Positions 1 through 7,796 of a DNA stretch of 14,326 bases are shown here, piece by piece (within the stretch, counting starts at the first letter, position 1; each line of letters starts with the position of its first letter). A program made the position numbers and the translations under genes. The DNA is from an uncultured Kangiella sp. (lineage in GTDB: Bacteria > Pseudomonadota > Gammaproteobacteria > Enterobacterales > DSM-103792), in assembly GCA_946481205.1 (NCBI GenBank), contig CAMLNB010000081.1:1-14326 (forward strand). Direction: 5' to 3'. The notes beneath the pieces were generated by a model, which was not told where the DNA came from, did no database searches, and saw nothing but the letters and a program-made list of their open reading frames with translations.

Positions 1-235
1 CGCCCCGGCGGGCGAGGTACTTTTCTTGGCGCAAGAAAAGTACCCAAAAGAACATGCCCTGTATTCCTCGCCCAGAAAGCGATGAAGCCGCCTTCTGGGT
101 TCCCTGTGCTGCTCAAAACAGAACGGGGGCTGCGGAGCTCGCGCTACGCGCTCAGACAATTCTCGCCGAAACCCCGCTCTGTTTTTCCGCTGCTCGGCTC
201 GTCAGACGGGGTAACGTCCAATACAACAGATCCGA
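1..235. repeat. Structured, non-coding dispersed-repeat-like element
   Basis: No convincing gene lies here, but the stretch holds several inverted repeats in series. A 13-bp perfect inverted repeat occupies 16-28 and 32-44 (GGTACTTTTCTTG, 3-base loop). A 7-bp one occupies 71-77 and 93-99 (CCCAGAA/TTCTGGG). A 13-of-14 match pairs 115-128 with 172-185, enclosing a GC-rich segment with the phrase CTCGCGCTACGCGCTCAGAC. From memory, this combination (a GTACTTTTCTT palindrome followed by CTCGC...GCTCAGACA) resembles intergenic repeats scattered through Xanthomonadaceae and other gammaproteobacterial genomes. I could not verify this. The left end is cut by the window, and the right limit near 235 is estimated from where structure stops. 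Two short ORFs inside it look accidental. Confidence 0.55.
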
Positions 236-268
236 GAGCGAGTTTTCAGCTTTCACTTCCACTGAGCG

Positions 269-1417
269 TTACTGCACCGCCTGATGCGTCACCAGATCGT
301 TGAGTCGCTTCTTGCCGGCTTCGACGGTCTGGGCGATCTCCTCGGCGTTCTTGGTCGACAGCGCGCGCATTTCCTTGATCGTTTCGAACGACCGTTGCTG
401 GAAATCGACGACGGCATCGACCAGCTTGCGCACCGAGTCGACGGCGAGGCCGGGGCCGTAGCCGGCTTTGAGGCCTTCGACCTGGATCTGGGTGCCGAGA
501 TCGGCAATCGATTCGAGGCCTTTGTTGACGCCATCTTTCATTGCGTTCAGCGTCTGGGTGCCTTCGTGCAGGCCTTGCAGCGAGGTGAACGCGGCCGACA
601 GCGCGGTGAACACGGTTTCATTGGTTGAGAAGAAGGTAACTGCCTGTTGGTAGACGCGCTCTTTCACCGCGGTGGTTTGCAGTAGGCGCGCCATCACCAC
701 TTCGCCGGCCGCGTAGCTGGCCTTGATGTTGTCGGCCAGATCCTTGGCGACCTGGTAGCGGCGATCTTCATCTTGCAGTGCGCGCATGCTTTGGTCGCGG
801 GCAAGTTCAAGCTTGGCAAATGCTTCGCCTTGGTTGCGGTCACCAGCATCGACAGCCGCTTGTGCCGCTTGCAGGTGTGCTTTGGCGGCATCGAGTTTGT
901 CGTTGGCGATTTTCAGCAGGCGCTGCGACGCGACTTCGCTTTCTTTCATCGCGACGCGAAACTCTTGATACGCGAACAGAATGTTCTTCTCGCGATCGAT
1001 CTGCTCCTTGCAGTCTTTCGCAACCGTCAGATAGGTCTTGCGGATGTCGTCGAAGCGATCCGGAATGCTGCCGCGGGTGACCCGCATCCAGGTCATCGCC
1101 GCTTTTTCTTTCCAGTCGACCCGACCATCATCGACATAGCCGACCATGCTCTTGGCGTCGTCACGAATCGAGTTGAAATCGCTGGCGATGGTTTCGTAGC
1201 GATTGGCGATGGTCATCTGGCCGATTTCCGAGCGGACCATGTCATTGAAAGCACTGGCCTGCTGCAGCGTCCGGGCGATGGCAGTGGCGTCGTCCTGGCC
1301 GAGTTCGGCGATCTGGCTGATCACGGCGACAACCGGCGCATCCGGCTCGGCTTTCAAGGTCAGGCCGATTTTGTTTAGCGCGGAAACCGCGGTATCCAAG
1401 GCTTTGGCGATGCTCAT
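269..1417 (-). CDS. Uncharacterised mostly helical protein, 382 aa
   Basis: I do not recognise the family with confidence. The protein has no signal peptide and no membrane span, so it is probably cytoplasmic. It is rich in Ala, Asp, Glu, Lys and Gln, with heptad-like helical stretches at about residues 155-235 and 340-378. The segment near 290-335 (TLNAMKDGVNKGLESIADLG, then a Gly-Tyr-Gly-Pro turn) looks like a defined domain. Size and helical layout recall TelA/KlaA-type toxic-anion-resistance proteins, but this is only a weak impression. The ATG at 1417 was chosen because AGGAG at 1428-1432 lies 10 bases upstream. A GTG two codons earlier would leave only 4 bases. It stands alone after the thr terminator and presumably has its own promoter in 1418-1570, where I could not find a clear one. 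Confidence 0.8.
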   Translation of the reverse strand: MSIAKALDTAVSALNKIGLTLKAEPDAPVVAVISQIAELGQDDATAIARTLQQASAFNDMVRSEIGQMTIANRYETIASDFNSIRDDAKSMVGYVDDGRVDWKEKAAMTWMRVTRGSIPDRFDDIRKTYLTVAKDCKEQIDREKNILFAYQEFRVAMKESEVASQRLLKIANDKLDAAKAHLQAAQAAVDAGDRNQGEAFAKLELARDQSMRALQDEDRRYQVAKDLADNIKASYAAGEVVMARLLQTTAVKERVYQQAVTFFSTNETVFTALSAAFTSLQGLHEGTQTLNAMKDGVNKGLESIADLGTQIQVEGLKAGYGPGLAVDSVRKLVDAVVDFQQRSFETIKEMRALSTKNAEEIAQTVEAGKKRLNDLVTHQAVQ

Positions 1418-1569
1418 CGTCACTGTGCTCCTGCGTGCTGCCGGCAGTCCGAACTGGGCCGGTCATCGAGGCCTGCATCTTAACGCGCGCGCGTGTCACC
1501 ACAAGTGGCGGGCTGTAACAAGTGATGGCGACCGCCGGGGCGTCGGCCAGCCGCTGCTGACACTGGCGA

Positions 1570-1602
1570 AAACAAAAGGCCTGCGCCGTGGCGAAGGCCT
1601 TT
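1570..1602 (-). terminator. Intrinsic terminator of the thr operon
   Basis: On the minus strand an 8-bp perfect stem, AAAGGCCT (1602-1595) with AGGCCTTT (1582-1575), encloses a further 4-bp CGCC/GGCG stem. The transcript then reads TGTTTT (1574-1569). It lies about 75 bases after the thrC stop, the right strand and place to end thrLABC. On the plus strand the sequence after the stem is not T-rich, so it should act mainly on the minus strand. Confidence 0.85.
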
Positions 1603-1676
1603 GATTGACTGGGGTCTGGCTGAGATTCAGCTGAGACTGGGCGTTGCTTGGAGCTGTACTGGAACGCGGCGCTGGT

Positions 1677-2969
1677 TCAAGCCCAGGCCGCGGCAATCTG
1701 TTGCTGCAGCACCGCCAAGCTGGCGGGAATGGTTTTCGACAGCAGCGCTTTGTTGGCGACGTCGGCCAGCGCGGCGGGCAGGGCAATGTCGCGGCCCAGC
1801 GCCTGTTCGACCGATTCCTTGAACTTGGCGGGATGCGCGGTGCACAGAAACAGGCCTTGTTCATCGGCGTGCAGGTTGCGCAGCAAACCGGCATAGGCGA
1901 CAGCGGCGTGCGGCTCGGCCAGGTAACCGAGCGCATCCAGTTCCTGCACCGCGGCGATGGTTTCGGCTTCGCTGACGGTGGCATGGCGAAGCACGTCGGC
2001 TGCCGTGCGCGCGCTGCTGGCAAACAACTGCTCGATGCGCGGCCAATTGTTCGGTGCGCTGACGTCCATGGCATTGCTGAGCGTGGCAACCGTTGGCCGC
2101 ACCTGCCAGCGACCCGATTGCAGATAACGCGGCACGGTGTCGTTGCTGTTGGTGCTGGCAACAAACGCCTGCACCGGCAAGCCCATCGCTTGTGCAAACA
2201 GGCCGGCAGTCAGGTTGCCGAAATTGCCGGACGGCACGCTGATCACGACCTTGTCACGCTGTGGCAACTGCGCCAACGCTTCGAAGTAATACGTGGTCTG
2301 GGCAATCAAGCGTGCAATGTTGATCGAGTTGGCCGAGTTCAAACCAAAGCGTTGGACAAACTCGCCATCGGTAAAGCATTGCTTGACCAGCGCCTGGCAG
2401 CTGTCGAAATCAGCCTCGACGGCCAGGGTATGGATGTTGCCGCCGAGCGTGCAGAACAGTTTTTCCTGCAAGCTGGAGATCCGCCCTTGCGGATACAGGA
2501 TCACGACCTGGATGTTGGGCAGACCATAGAACGCGTGCGCGACGGCGGCGCCGGTATCGCCGGAAGTGGCGCTGACGATGGTCAGCGGGCCGTGGTGATC
2601 GCCGCGTGCCAGCAGGTGCGACATCACCTGTGCCATGAAGCGGGCACCGAAATCCTTGAACGCCAGCGTCGGGCCATGAAACAGCTCCAGCGCCGCGACG
2701 CGCTCGGTCACTGTTGTGCCCGGTGCCGGAAAGGTCAGCGCATTTTGCACCAGCTGCGGAATGACGCCGGTATCGAAATCCTCACCAAGCAGGCGATCGA
2801 GAATCTGCTGCGAACGGGCAACAAACGGTTGCGCCAGCAGCGCCTCGATATCGGCAAAACGTGGTAGCTGATTTGGAAAAAACAAACCACTGTTGCGACC
2901 GATGCTGCGCAAGACGGCCTGGCGAAAACTGACCGTTTCCTCCGGGTGTTTCAGGTTGTACAGTTTCAT
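1677..2969 (-). CDS. thrC: Threonine synthase
   Basis: ThrC is the PLP-dependent enzyme that converts O-phosphohomoserine to L-threonine, the last step of the pathway, in the cytoplasm. The 430-residue protein matches E. coli ThrC from the first residues (MKLYNLK) and has the usual length. The PLP lysine is K105 in HGPTLAFKDFGARFMAQ. TATSGDTG-like SATSGDTGAAVAHAFYGLPN and the phosphate-binding SVPSGNFGNLTAGLFAQ follow. NDTVPRYLQSG, TLSNAMDVSAPNNWPR and TAHPAKFKESVE are further conserved blocks of the E. coli-type branch. It starts 36 bases after the thrB stop, with only a weak AAGAGA upstream, and is the last gene of the operon before the terminator at 1570-1602. No disruption was seen. Confidence 0.98.
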   Translation of the reverse strand: MKLYNLKHPEETVSFRQAVLRSIGRNSGLFFPNQLPRFADIEALLAQPFVARSQQILDRLLGEDFDTGVIPQLVQNALTFPAPGTTVTERVAALELFHGPTLAFKDFGARFMAQVMSHLLARGDHHGPLTIVSATSGDTGAAVAHAFYGLPNIQVVILYPQGRISSLQEKLFCTLGGNIHTLAVEADFDSCQALVKQCFTDGEFVQRFGLNSANSINIARLIAQTTYYFEALAQLPQRDKVVISVPSGNFGNLTAGLFAQAMGLPVQAFVASTNSNDTVPRYLQSGRWQVRPTVATLSNAMDVSAPNNWPRIEQLFASSARTAADVLRHATVSEAETIAAVQELDALGYLAEPHAAVAYAGLLRNLHADEQGLFLCTAHPAKFKESVEQALGRDIALPAALADVANKALLSKTIPASLAVLQQQIAAAWA

Positions 2970-3005
2970 GCGAGATAATCTCTTTTTACGCCAGCTGCTT
3001 TGGCA

Positions 3006-3968
3006 TCAAGCCACCTGTTCGGGAACCGCAACCGGCCAGGGTCGGGCACCGATCGCATCGAACCGGCAAATCCAGGCTTTGCGGGCCGCATTGACCGGGA
3101 ACGCCTGATCCAGCGCCAGTCGCACTCGCGCCGCACTGGCGGCATCCGGGCAGACCGCCATGCAAGTCGGGCCGGCACCGGACAAACTGAATGCCAGCGC
3201 GCCACTGCCGAGCGCCGCCGCTTTCGCGGCAACAAAACCGGGCACCAGTGGTGCGCGATGCGCTTCGATCAATTCGTCCGATAACAGCGCTGCGGCGTGT
3301 TGCCATTGCTGCGCCATTGCCGCCTGCACAAACGCCGCCAAGCGTTGACCAAATGCAGTGACCGTGTGCAGGTCATAGTGCTTGGGTAACACCGCTCGCG
3401 CCGTGCGCGTCGCGACTTCTATGCCGGGATGGTAAAGCACCAGATGCCACGGCGGTAACGGCAAACCGATTGACAATCGCTCATCCGGCACCAGCAATTG
3501 CAAACCACCCAGCAAGGCCGGCGCGACATTGTCGTAGTGAATGCTGCCGCTGATGCGGCCTTCCATTTCTCCGGCCAGGATCAGCAGTTCGCGTTCAGCC
3601 AAGGCACTCGCATAAAACAGATTCAGTGCTTGCAAGGCGGCAACTGCCGAAGCGGCGCTGGAACCCAAACCGGAACCAACCGGCAACGCTTTGTGCAGAC
3701 TCAAGCGATTGGGTCGCGCGGCGAGCCCTTTCTTGCTGAGCTCTTGTTCGTAACGCAAACGGCAGGTGTGGACAATGTTATCGCTCGGCTCGCCAGGCAG
3801 GGCATGGGCGAACGGGCCGGCGATGGTGGTGATCGACTCGTTGGCATCTTCGACGGTCACCCAGTCGCCCAGCGGTGCGCCGTCGACCGGTTGCAGCGCG
3901 GCGCCCAGCACATCGAAGCCGACAATGAAATTGCCGGCAGAAATTGGAGCAAAAGCTGTGACTCGCAT
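3006..3968 (-). CDS. thrB: Homoserine kinase (GHMP family)
   Basis: ThrB phosphorylates L-homoserine with ATP to give O-phosphohomoserine, the substrate of the ThrC encoded next to it. The 320-residue protein has the GHMP-kinase layout: an N-terminal substrate motif (APISAGNFIVGFDVLGAAL), the glycine-rich ATP loop PVGSGLGSSAASA at 96-108, and the C-terminal GHMP motif SLSGAGPT at 261-268. Length is normal for the E. coli-type enzyme. The ATG shares one base with the thrA stop codon (TGATG at 3970-3966), so its translation is probably coupled to thrA. The tail after about 303 (FDAIGARPWPVAVPEQVA) is a little longer than I would expect, but nothing essential is missing. Confidence 0.97.
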   Translation of the reverse strand: MRVTAFAPISAGNFIVGFDVLGAALQPVDGAPLGDWVTVEDANESITTIAGPFAHALPGEPSDNIVHTCRLRYEQELSKKGLAARPNRLSLHKALPVGSGLGSSAASAVAALQALNLFYASALAERELLILAGEMEGRISGSIHYDNVAPALLGGLQLLVPDERLSIGLPLPPWHLVLYHPGIEVATRTARAVLPKHYDLHTVTAFGQRLAAFVQAAMAQQWQHAAALLSDELIEAHRAPLVPGFVAAKAAALGSGALAFSLSGAGPTCMAVCPDAASAARVRLALDQAFPVNAARKAWICRFDAIGARPWPVAVPEQVA

Positions 3969-6466
3969 CAGAACGCCTTCCGGGCTGGGTGGAACGAAAC
4001 GGTACGCAGAATATCGGCAAATACGCCGCCAGCGGTGACATCGGCACCGGCGCCATAACCGCGGATGACCAGCGGCACTGGATCATAGCGGCGGGTATAA
4101 AACGCCAGCGCATTCTCGCCACCTTTGATCGGATACAACGGGTGCTGGCTGTCGACTTCCATCAAGCCAACGCGGCAGCCCTGCTGGCTGATTTCGCCAG
4201 CGAAGCGCAGCGATTTGTGTTGTGCTTTCAGCGTCGCGATACGCTCGGCAAACCAGTCATCGACTTCCGGCAAGCGGGCCATGAAGGCCTCAACGCTGCC
4301 GCTGCTGTCAAACTCCGGCGGGAAAATGCTTTGCACCTGAACATCGGTCAGCTCGGCCGCCTGGCCAGATTCGCGTAGCAGGATTAACAGCTTGCGCGCG
4401 ACATCCATGCCGGACAGATCATCACGCGGATCCGGCTCGGTAAAGCCGCGGCCACGGGCGTCCCTGACCGCCGCCGAGAATGGCACACCTTCATCGAGCA
4501 AACCAAAAACATAGGAAAGTGAGCCGGACAGAATGCCGGCAAACCGCTGCAGCTGATCACCGCTCTTGATCAGGTTTTGCAGCGTGTCGATTACCGGCAG
4601 GGCGGCGCCGACATTGGTTTCGTAGAGATAGCGGCAGTTCTGCTTGTCAGCGGTTTCGCGCAGCGCCAGATAAAACGGCATTTCCAGTGTGTTGGCCTTC
4701 TTGTTGGCGGTGACCACGTGAATGCCGTGCTCCAGCGCTTTCAGCTGGGCGCGGGCGATGGCCGGATCGCTGGTGCAATCGACCACGACCGGATTCAGGT
4801 AACCATTGCGGCCGATGTGCCGGATCAGCTCATCACAATCAAACGGCAGCCCTTGTTCGAGTCTGGCTTTGATCGTCGCTGGCGCCACGCCATTGCTGTC
4901 GAGCAGCATGTGCTTGGAATTGGCGACGCCGCACAAGCGCAGATCGATGCCATGGGCACGGAGAAACTCTTGTTGGCGATCCAGCTGGGACAGCAGTGCG
5001 CTGCCAACCGTGCCGACCCCGATCAAGAACACTTCAATGCGTTGCCGGCTTTCAAAAAATTGCTGGTGCACGCCGCGCAAGCCGCGCTCGCCATCGGCGC
5101 GGCTGATCACCGCAGAAATCGACCGCTCGCTGGAGCCTTGGGCAATGGCAATCACGTTGACCCGGGTCGCCGCGAGCGCAGCAAAAAAGCGACCCGCGAC
5201 ACCGCGCTGATGATGCAGGCCATCGCCGACCAAGGTCAGAATCGCGACATCGGCCAGCACATCGAACGGCCGGATCAATTCACCGCGCCGCTCCAGTGCC
5301 AACTCTTGCTCCAGTGCTCGAATCGCCCGTTCTTGTTCCTTGGCCGGCACGGCAAAGCTCAGCGAAAATTCCGAACTGGCTTGGGTGATCAGCATCACCG
5401 AGATCTGCTCGCGCGCCACCGCGTTGAAAATGCGCGCAGCGATGCCGGGCACACCTTGCATGCCGGGACCGGACAAGGTGATCAGCGCTACCTGATCGAG
5501 CAGGGTCAAACCGCGCGCCGGTGCTGGCGCCACGCTTTGGCGCGGCCCGATGTAGGTGCCGGGCGCGGCGGGATTCAAGGTATTGCGAATGCGGATATCA
5601 ATGCGCTTGAGTGCGAGCGGGCCGATGGTTTTGGGATGCAGCACTTTGGCGCCGAACCAGGACAGTTCCATCGCCTCTTCGTAGCTCAGTGCGTCGAGCA
5701 GTTTGGCATCGGGTACCCGCCGCGGATCGGCACTGTACACACCATCGACATCGGTCCAGATTTCGCACAGATCGGCGTGCAGTGCGTAAGCGAGCAGGGC
5801 GCCGGAATAATCAGAACCGTTGCGACCGAGCAGCGTCAGCATGCCGCGCTCATCGGCGCCGATAAAACCGGGCATCAGCACGACCTCAACAGCCAGGCTG
5901 CGCAACTCGGCGCCAAGTCGGTCAATCACATCCAGCTGTGGCGTTGCTTCCAGCACACTGCCCTGGGTGCGGATGAGCGCAGCAGGGTCGACCATATGGA
6001 CACGCAATTGCCGTGTGCCCAACAGCTGGGTGCGCAGCAACGCCTCAACGATACGCACCGACAATTGCTCACCACAGGCCAGAATGCGCGCCTGCACTTC
6101 ATCCGGACAGGCGCGCAGCAGGCGCACGCCGTCGAGATCCTGATCGAGTTGCAACAGCCGTTGCTGAATCGCGAGCCGCAAGGATTCAGCCAGCTCAGAT
6201 GGAAGCTGGGCGGCCGCGGCGGCGACCAGATCCAGATGTCGCTGTGCCAACGCCGCGCGCTCCGGCAATGCGGCATCACCGCGCTGTGCGGCTTGCAGCA
6301 AGTGCACCAGCTGATCGGTGACACCACCAACGGCCGATACGACCAAGCCGACTGCAGGACCATTGCCCGACACCGCACGTGTCAGTGCCGCAACGGTCAA
6401 CGTGATGACCTGTTGCATCCGTTCGAACGTGGCCAGTGAGCTGCCACCAAATTTCATCACCAACAT
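3968..6466 (-). CDS. thrA: Bifunctional aspartokinase I / homoserine dehydrogenase I
   Basis: ThrA catalyses the first and third steps from aspartate to threonine: aspartate phosphorylation and NAD(P)H-dependent reduction of aspartate semialdehyde to homoserine. In the 832-residue reading, the aspartokinase domain covers about 1-280 (K5 in [17 protein letters not shown] at 214-223). Paired ACT regulatory domains span about 325-455 ([19 protein letters not shown] block), the usual site of threonine feedback inhibition. Homoserine dehydrogenase follows from about 475: GVGTVGS nucleotide fold at 483-489, TANKKAN at 586-592, and [16 protein letters not shown] at 679-694. An open frame extends 17 codons upstream to 6517, but the ATG at 6466 has GAAGAGGAG 9 bases upstream and gives the family N-terminus. 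First structural gene of thrABC, behind the attenuator. Confidence 0.97.
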   Translation of the reverse strand: MLVMKFGGSSLATFERMQQVITLTVAALTRAVSGNGPAVGLVVSAVGGVTDQLVHLLQAAQRGDAALPERAALAQRHLDLVAAAAAQLPSELAESLRLAIQQRLLQLDQDLDGVRLLRACPDEVQARILACGEQLSVRIVEALLRTQLLGTRQLRVHMVDPAALIRTQGSVLEATPQLDVIDRLGAELRSLAVEVVLMPGFIGADERGMLTLLGRNGSDYSGALLAYALHADLCEIWTDVDGVYSADPRRVPDAKLLDALSYEEAMELSWFGAKVLHPKTIGPLALKRIDIRIRNTLNPAAPGTYIGPRQSVAPAPARGLTLLDQVALITLSGPGMQGVPGIAARIFNAVAREQISVMLITQASSEFSLSFAVPAKEQERAIRALEQELALERRGELIRPFDVLADVAILTLVGDGLHHQRGVAGRFFAALAATRVNVIAIAQGSSERSISAVISRADGERGLRGVHQQFFESRQRIEVFLIGVGTVGSALLSQLDRQQEFLRAHGIDLRLCGVANSKHMLLDSNGVAPATIKARLEQGLPFDCDELIRHIGRNGYLNPVVVDCTSDPAIARAQLKALEHGIHVVTANKKANTLEMPFYLALRETADKQNCRYLYETNVGAALPVIDTLQNLIKSGDQLQRFAGILSGSLSYVFGLLDEGVPFSAAVRDARGRGFTEPDPRDDLSGMDVARKLLILLRESGQAAELTDVQVQSIFPPEFDSSGSVEAFMARLPEVDDWFAERIATLKAQHKSLRFAGEISQQGCRVGLMEVDSQHPLYPIKGGENALAFYTRRYDPVPLVIRGYGAGADVTAGGVFADILRTVSFHPARKAF

Positions 6467-6475
6467 CAGACGGTT

Positions 6476-6480
6476 CTCCT
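6476..6480 (-). promoter_or_regulatory. Ribosome binding site deciding the thrA start
   Basis: On the minus strand AGGAG (6480-6476), inside the purine run GAAGAGGAGA, lies 9 bases before the ATG at 6466. The upstream in-frame start at 6517 has no such site, so the longer 849-residue form is unlikely. Confidence 0.85.
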
Positions 6481-6549
6481 CTTCCGTTTCAACCGTCACT
6501 GCATTCGTTGCCAGCAAATCAACAACTGCCGGCGAAAGTTGCGGGCAAC

Positions 6550-6582
6550 AAAAAACCCGCGACCGGTGCGGGTGGCGGGTTT
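6550..6582 (-). terminator. thr operon attenuator (intrinsic terminator)
   Basis: In the leader transcript AAACCCGC (6582-6575) pairs perfectly with GCGGGTTT (6560-6553), and a run of six T residues ends at 6550. An alternative inner stem, CCCGC (6572-6568) with GCGGG (6560-6556), uses the same right arm and T run. It sits 22 bases after the thrL stop and about 83 bases before thrA, exactly where E. coli has the thr attenuator. When threonyl-tRNA is plentiful, the ribosome would finish thrL and this hairpin would end transcription before thrA. Confidence 0.9.
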
Positions 6583-6628
6583 GTTTGCGCTGCGCGCTTT
6601 CTGCTTACGCGCCGGCCCCCACCACCCC
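6570..6628 (-). promoter_or_regulatory. Proposed antiterminator pairing of the thr leader
   Basis: The end of thrL contains GGGGTGGTGGGG (6628-6617, codons Gly19 to Gly22). Its GGGTGGTGGG core can pair over 10 positions (one G-U) with CCCGCCACCC (6579-6570), which includes most of the left arm of the attenuator. The two structures exclude each other. A ribosome stalled at the Thr codons just upstream would leave this segment free and let the antiterminator form, while one reaching the stop would cover it. The pairing is read by eye; energies were not computed. Confidence 0.65.
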
Positions 6629-6682
6629 GAATCGGGTAGTGCTGGTACCGGTAGTCGTTAGTACAAAAGCAAGCGTTGTCAT
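6605..6682 (-). CDS. thrL: thr operon leader peptide
   Basis: This is a 25-codon reading frame directly before the attenuator. The peptide begins MTTLAFVLTTTGTSTTRF and ends GVVGAGA, with 8 threonines, six of them in codons 9-16. E. coli ThrL (21 residues, rich in Thr and Ile, ending GNGAG) has the same plan. This version has no Ile codon, so it would sense threonine alone. Thr codons used are ACA, ACG, ACT and ACC, so no single tRNA is favoured. The only purine-rich site upstream is AAGG at 6701-6698, 15 bases from the ATG, so initiation may be weak. Its role is regulatory: ribosome stalling sets the choice between terminator and antiterminator. Confidence 0.88.
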   Translation of the reverse strand: MTTLAFVLTTTGTSTTRFGVVGAGA

Positions 6683-6745
6683 GATGCAGGCACAGTGCCT
6701 TGTCGTATTGGGGCTCGTCAAGCCAGTAGAACAACAGGTGCTTAT

Positions 6746-6778
6746 GACGGCTGGGTATGAGCGCCATACCCAGCCGTC
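6746..6778 (-). terminator. Perfect 14-bp hairpin after the metal operon
   Basis: GACGGCTGGGTATG (6746-6759) and CATACCCAGCCGTC (6765-6778) form a perfect 14-bp stem with a 5-base loop. It begins 7 bases after the stop codon of the last metal-operon gene, which suits a terminator or a 3'-end stabilising hairpin. Neither strand has a T run after the stem, so it is not a classical intrinsic terminator. It separates the efflux operon from the thr leader. Confidence 0.5.
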
Positions 6779-6785
6779 CACGCGG

Positions 6786-7211
6786 TCAGTGCGCTTTGCG
6801 CGAAGACCAGTGCACATGGCTGATGCGCCAAATGCCGTCCTGACGCTGCAGCACGGTGGTTTCGACGCCAATCAGGTGCACATCCTTGTCCTTGTATCGG
6901 CCTGTGGTTTCGGTTTCTTGAGTGACGACGGCCAGATCGCCGTTCTCGCGGCTATCGGTCTTCAGCACCTTGCGGCTGACAGCCTGGCTGAACGCCATGT
7001 CCGCCGGCAGATGATGGCCGGCGTATTCGCTACGTGAGCGTTCGACATGACCAGATTCGTAAATCAACACTGTGTCGCTGAGTGCGGCCAGCGCAGCCTC
7101 TTTGTCGCCTTTGCTGAGCGCGTTGTGGAAGGAATTGACGGTGGTGAGCGGATCGCCGCTGGCAAAAACCGCACTGCTCAGGCAAAGCAGCGCAGACATC
7201 AGGATTTTCAT
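6786..7211 (-). CDS. Secreted NTF2/SnoaL-like protein, 141 aa
   Basis: A signal peptide of about 18 residues (MKILMSALLCLSSAVFA) precedes a roughly 120-residue domain with the look of an NTF2/SnoaL (DUF4440-type) fold. It opens PLTTVNSFHNALSKGDKEAA, continues through LSDTVLIYESGHVE, and ends in a strand-turn-strand with DGIWRISHVHWSSR. Such domains are small cone-shaped barrels that bind ligands or act as enzymes, and the sequence does not say which. Several His residues (GHVE, AGHHLP, HVHW) could bind metal, which would fit its place as last gene of a metal-efflux operon, but that is inference. The ATG at 7211 was chosen over the frame open to 7388 because of the signal peptide and GGAG at 7222-7219, 7 bases upstream. 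Confidence 0.85.
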   Translation of the reverse strand: MKILMSALLCLSSAVFASGDPLTTVNSFHNALSKGDKEAALAALSDTVLIYESGHVERSRSEYAGHHLPADMAFSQAVSRKVLKTDSRENGDLAVVTQETETTGRYKDKDVHLIGVETTVLQRQDGIWRISHVHWSSRKAH

Positions 7212-7248
7212 TATTGAGCTCCGGTCGAACTGTTGGCAAACAACGGCT

Positions 7249-7731
7249 TCAGTGCTGGTGCTTGTCATCATGGGCATGCGAGTGTTCGGCTTTCTCGTGG
7301 CTGTGATCATGGCCATGATCGTGCCCGGCGGCTGCTTTCTTGCGCAGCGGTTGGAACTTGGCCTGCAGCGGTTTCTGACCCGGCACATTCAGCACCACCA
7401 GCACCTGCATGTCCTCGCTGCGCTCATAGCTGCCGGTGCCGCTGAGTTTGTTGCCGCCAGCGGCCGCCAGCTTCAGCTGACTGGCTTTCTTGTTGGCGAG
7501 CACCGTGACGTTGGCGCTGATGCCATCCGATTTCTGTTCGACAAAAGCATGATCGGTCAGGTAGGCGTCCATTCCCTTGTCAGTCAGAACCAATTCGACG
7601 TGGTATTGCGCAGCCATTCGCAGCTGGCCGCCATGCGGGGCTTTTTGTTGGTCCAGCCAGTTGTCGTCATGGGCGGCCGCTACTTGAATAAACATTGCCG
7701 ACGCGGCTAGCAAAAGGGCTTTCATATTCAT
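7249..7731 (-). CDS. Periplasmic His-rich metal-binding protein, 160 aa
   Basis: A signal peptide of about 20 residues (cleavage probably after VAAA) is followed by a beta-rich domain at about 30-130 containing APHGGQLRMAAQYHVELVLT, DAYLTDH and VLNVPGQKPLQAKF. That domain resembles small modules found beside or fused to heavy-metal RND adaptors. Residues 137-160 form a tail with 10 His in 24 residues (HDHGHDHSH, then HSHAHDD and HQH), a strong candidate for binding divalent metal. It lies between the permease and the NTF2-like gene, 65 bases after the permease stop. The ATG at 7731 has AGGAG at 7743-7739, 7 bases upstream, so the longer frame to 7800 is unlikely. The likely role is metal buffering or delivery to the pump, inferred from the tail and context. 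Confidence 0.88.
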   Translation of the reverse strand: MNMKALLLAASAMFIQVAAAHDDNWLDQQKAPHGGQLRMAAQYHVELVLTDKGMDAYLTDHAFVEQKSDGISANVTVLANKKASQLKLAAAGGNKLSGTGSYERSEDMQVLVVLNVPGQKPLQAKFQPLRKKAAAGHDHGHDHSHEKAEHSHAHDDKHQH

Positions 7732-7738
7732 GGTAAAT

Positions 7739-7743
7739 CTCCT
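7739..7743 (-). promoter_or_regulatory. Ribosome binding site of the His-rich protein
   Basis: AGGAG on the minus strand sits 7 bases before the ATG at 7731. It fixes the start and rules out the 23-codon extension that would overlap the permease stop. Confidence 0.8.
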
Positions 7744-7796
7744 GGTCAGTAGCAAAGAATCGAAAAGTGTCGATAAGTAGTGGGAATGCAAATGGT

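Noticed and set aside
54..303. Short plus-strand frames in the left-edge element
   Set aside because: They run through the inverted repeats, show no ribosome binding site or domain, and have the composition of chance frames.
1644..2867. A 407-codon open frame on the plus strand
   Set aside because: It is antisense to thrC, which is a clear full-length enzyme. The plus-strand product has no family features.
4577..6439. A 620-codon open frame on the plus strand
   Set aside because: It lies wholly inside thrA on the opposite strand. Its composition is that of an antisense frame in GC-rich coding DNA (many Arg, Gln and His, no recognisable domain).
6467..6517. A 17-codon N-terminal extension of thrA
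   Set aside because: The ATG at 6466 has a strong ribosome binding site and gives the family N-terminus. The extension has neither support.
6716..6721. TTGACG as a -35 box for the thr operon
   Set aside because: No acceptable -10 box lies 16-18 bases downstream on the minus strand, so I call no promoter.
6519..6767. An 82-codon minus-strand frame overlapping thrL and the attenuator
   Set aside because: It starts inside the 14-bp hairpin with no ribosome binding site and runs through the attenuator stem in another frame. The Thr-rich thrL frame explains the region better.
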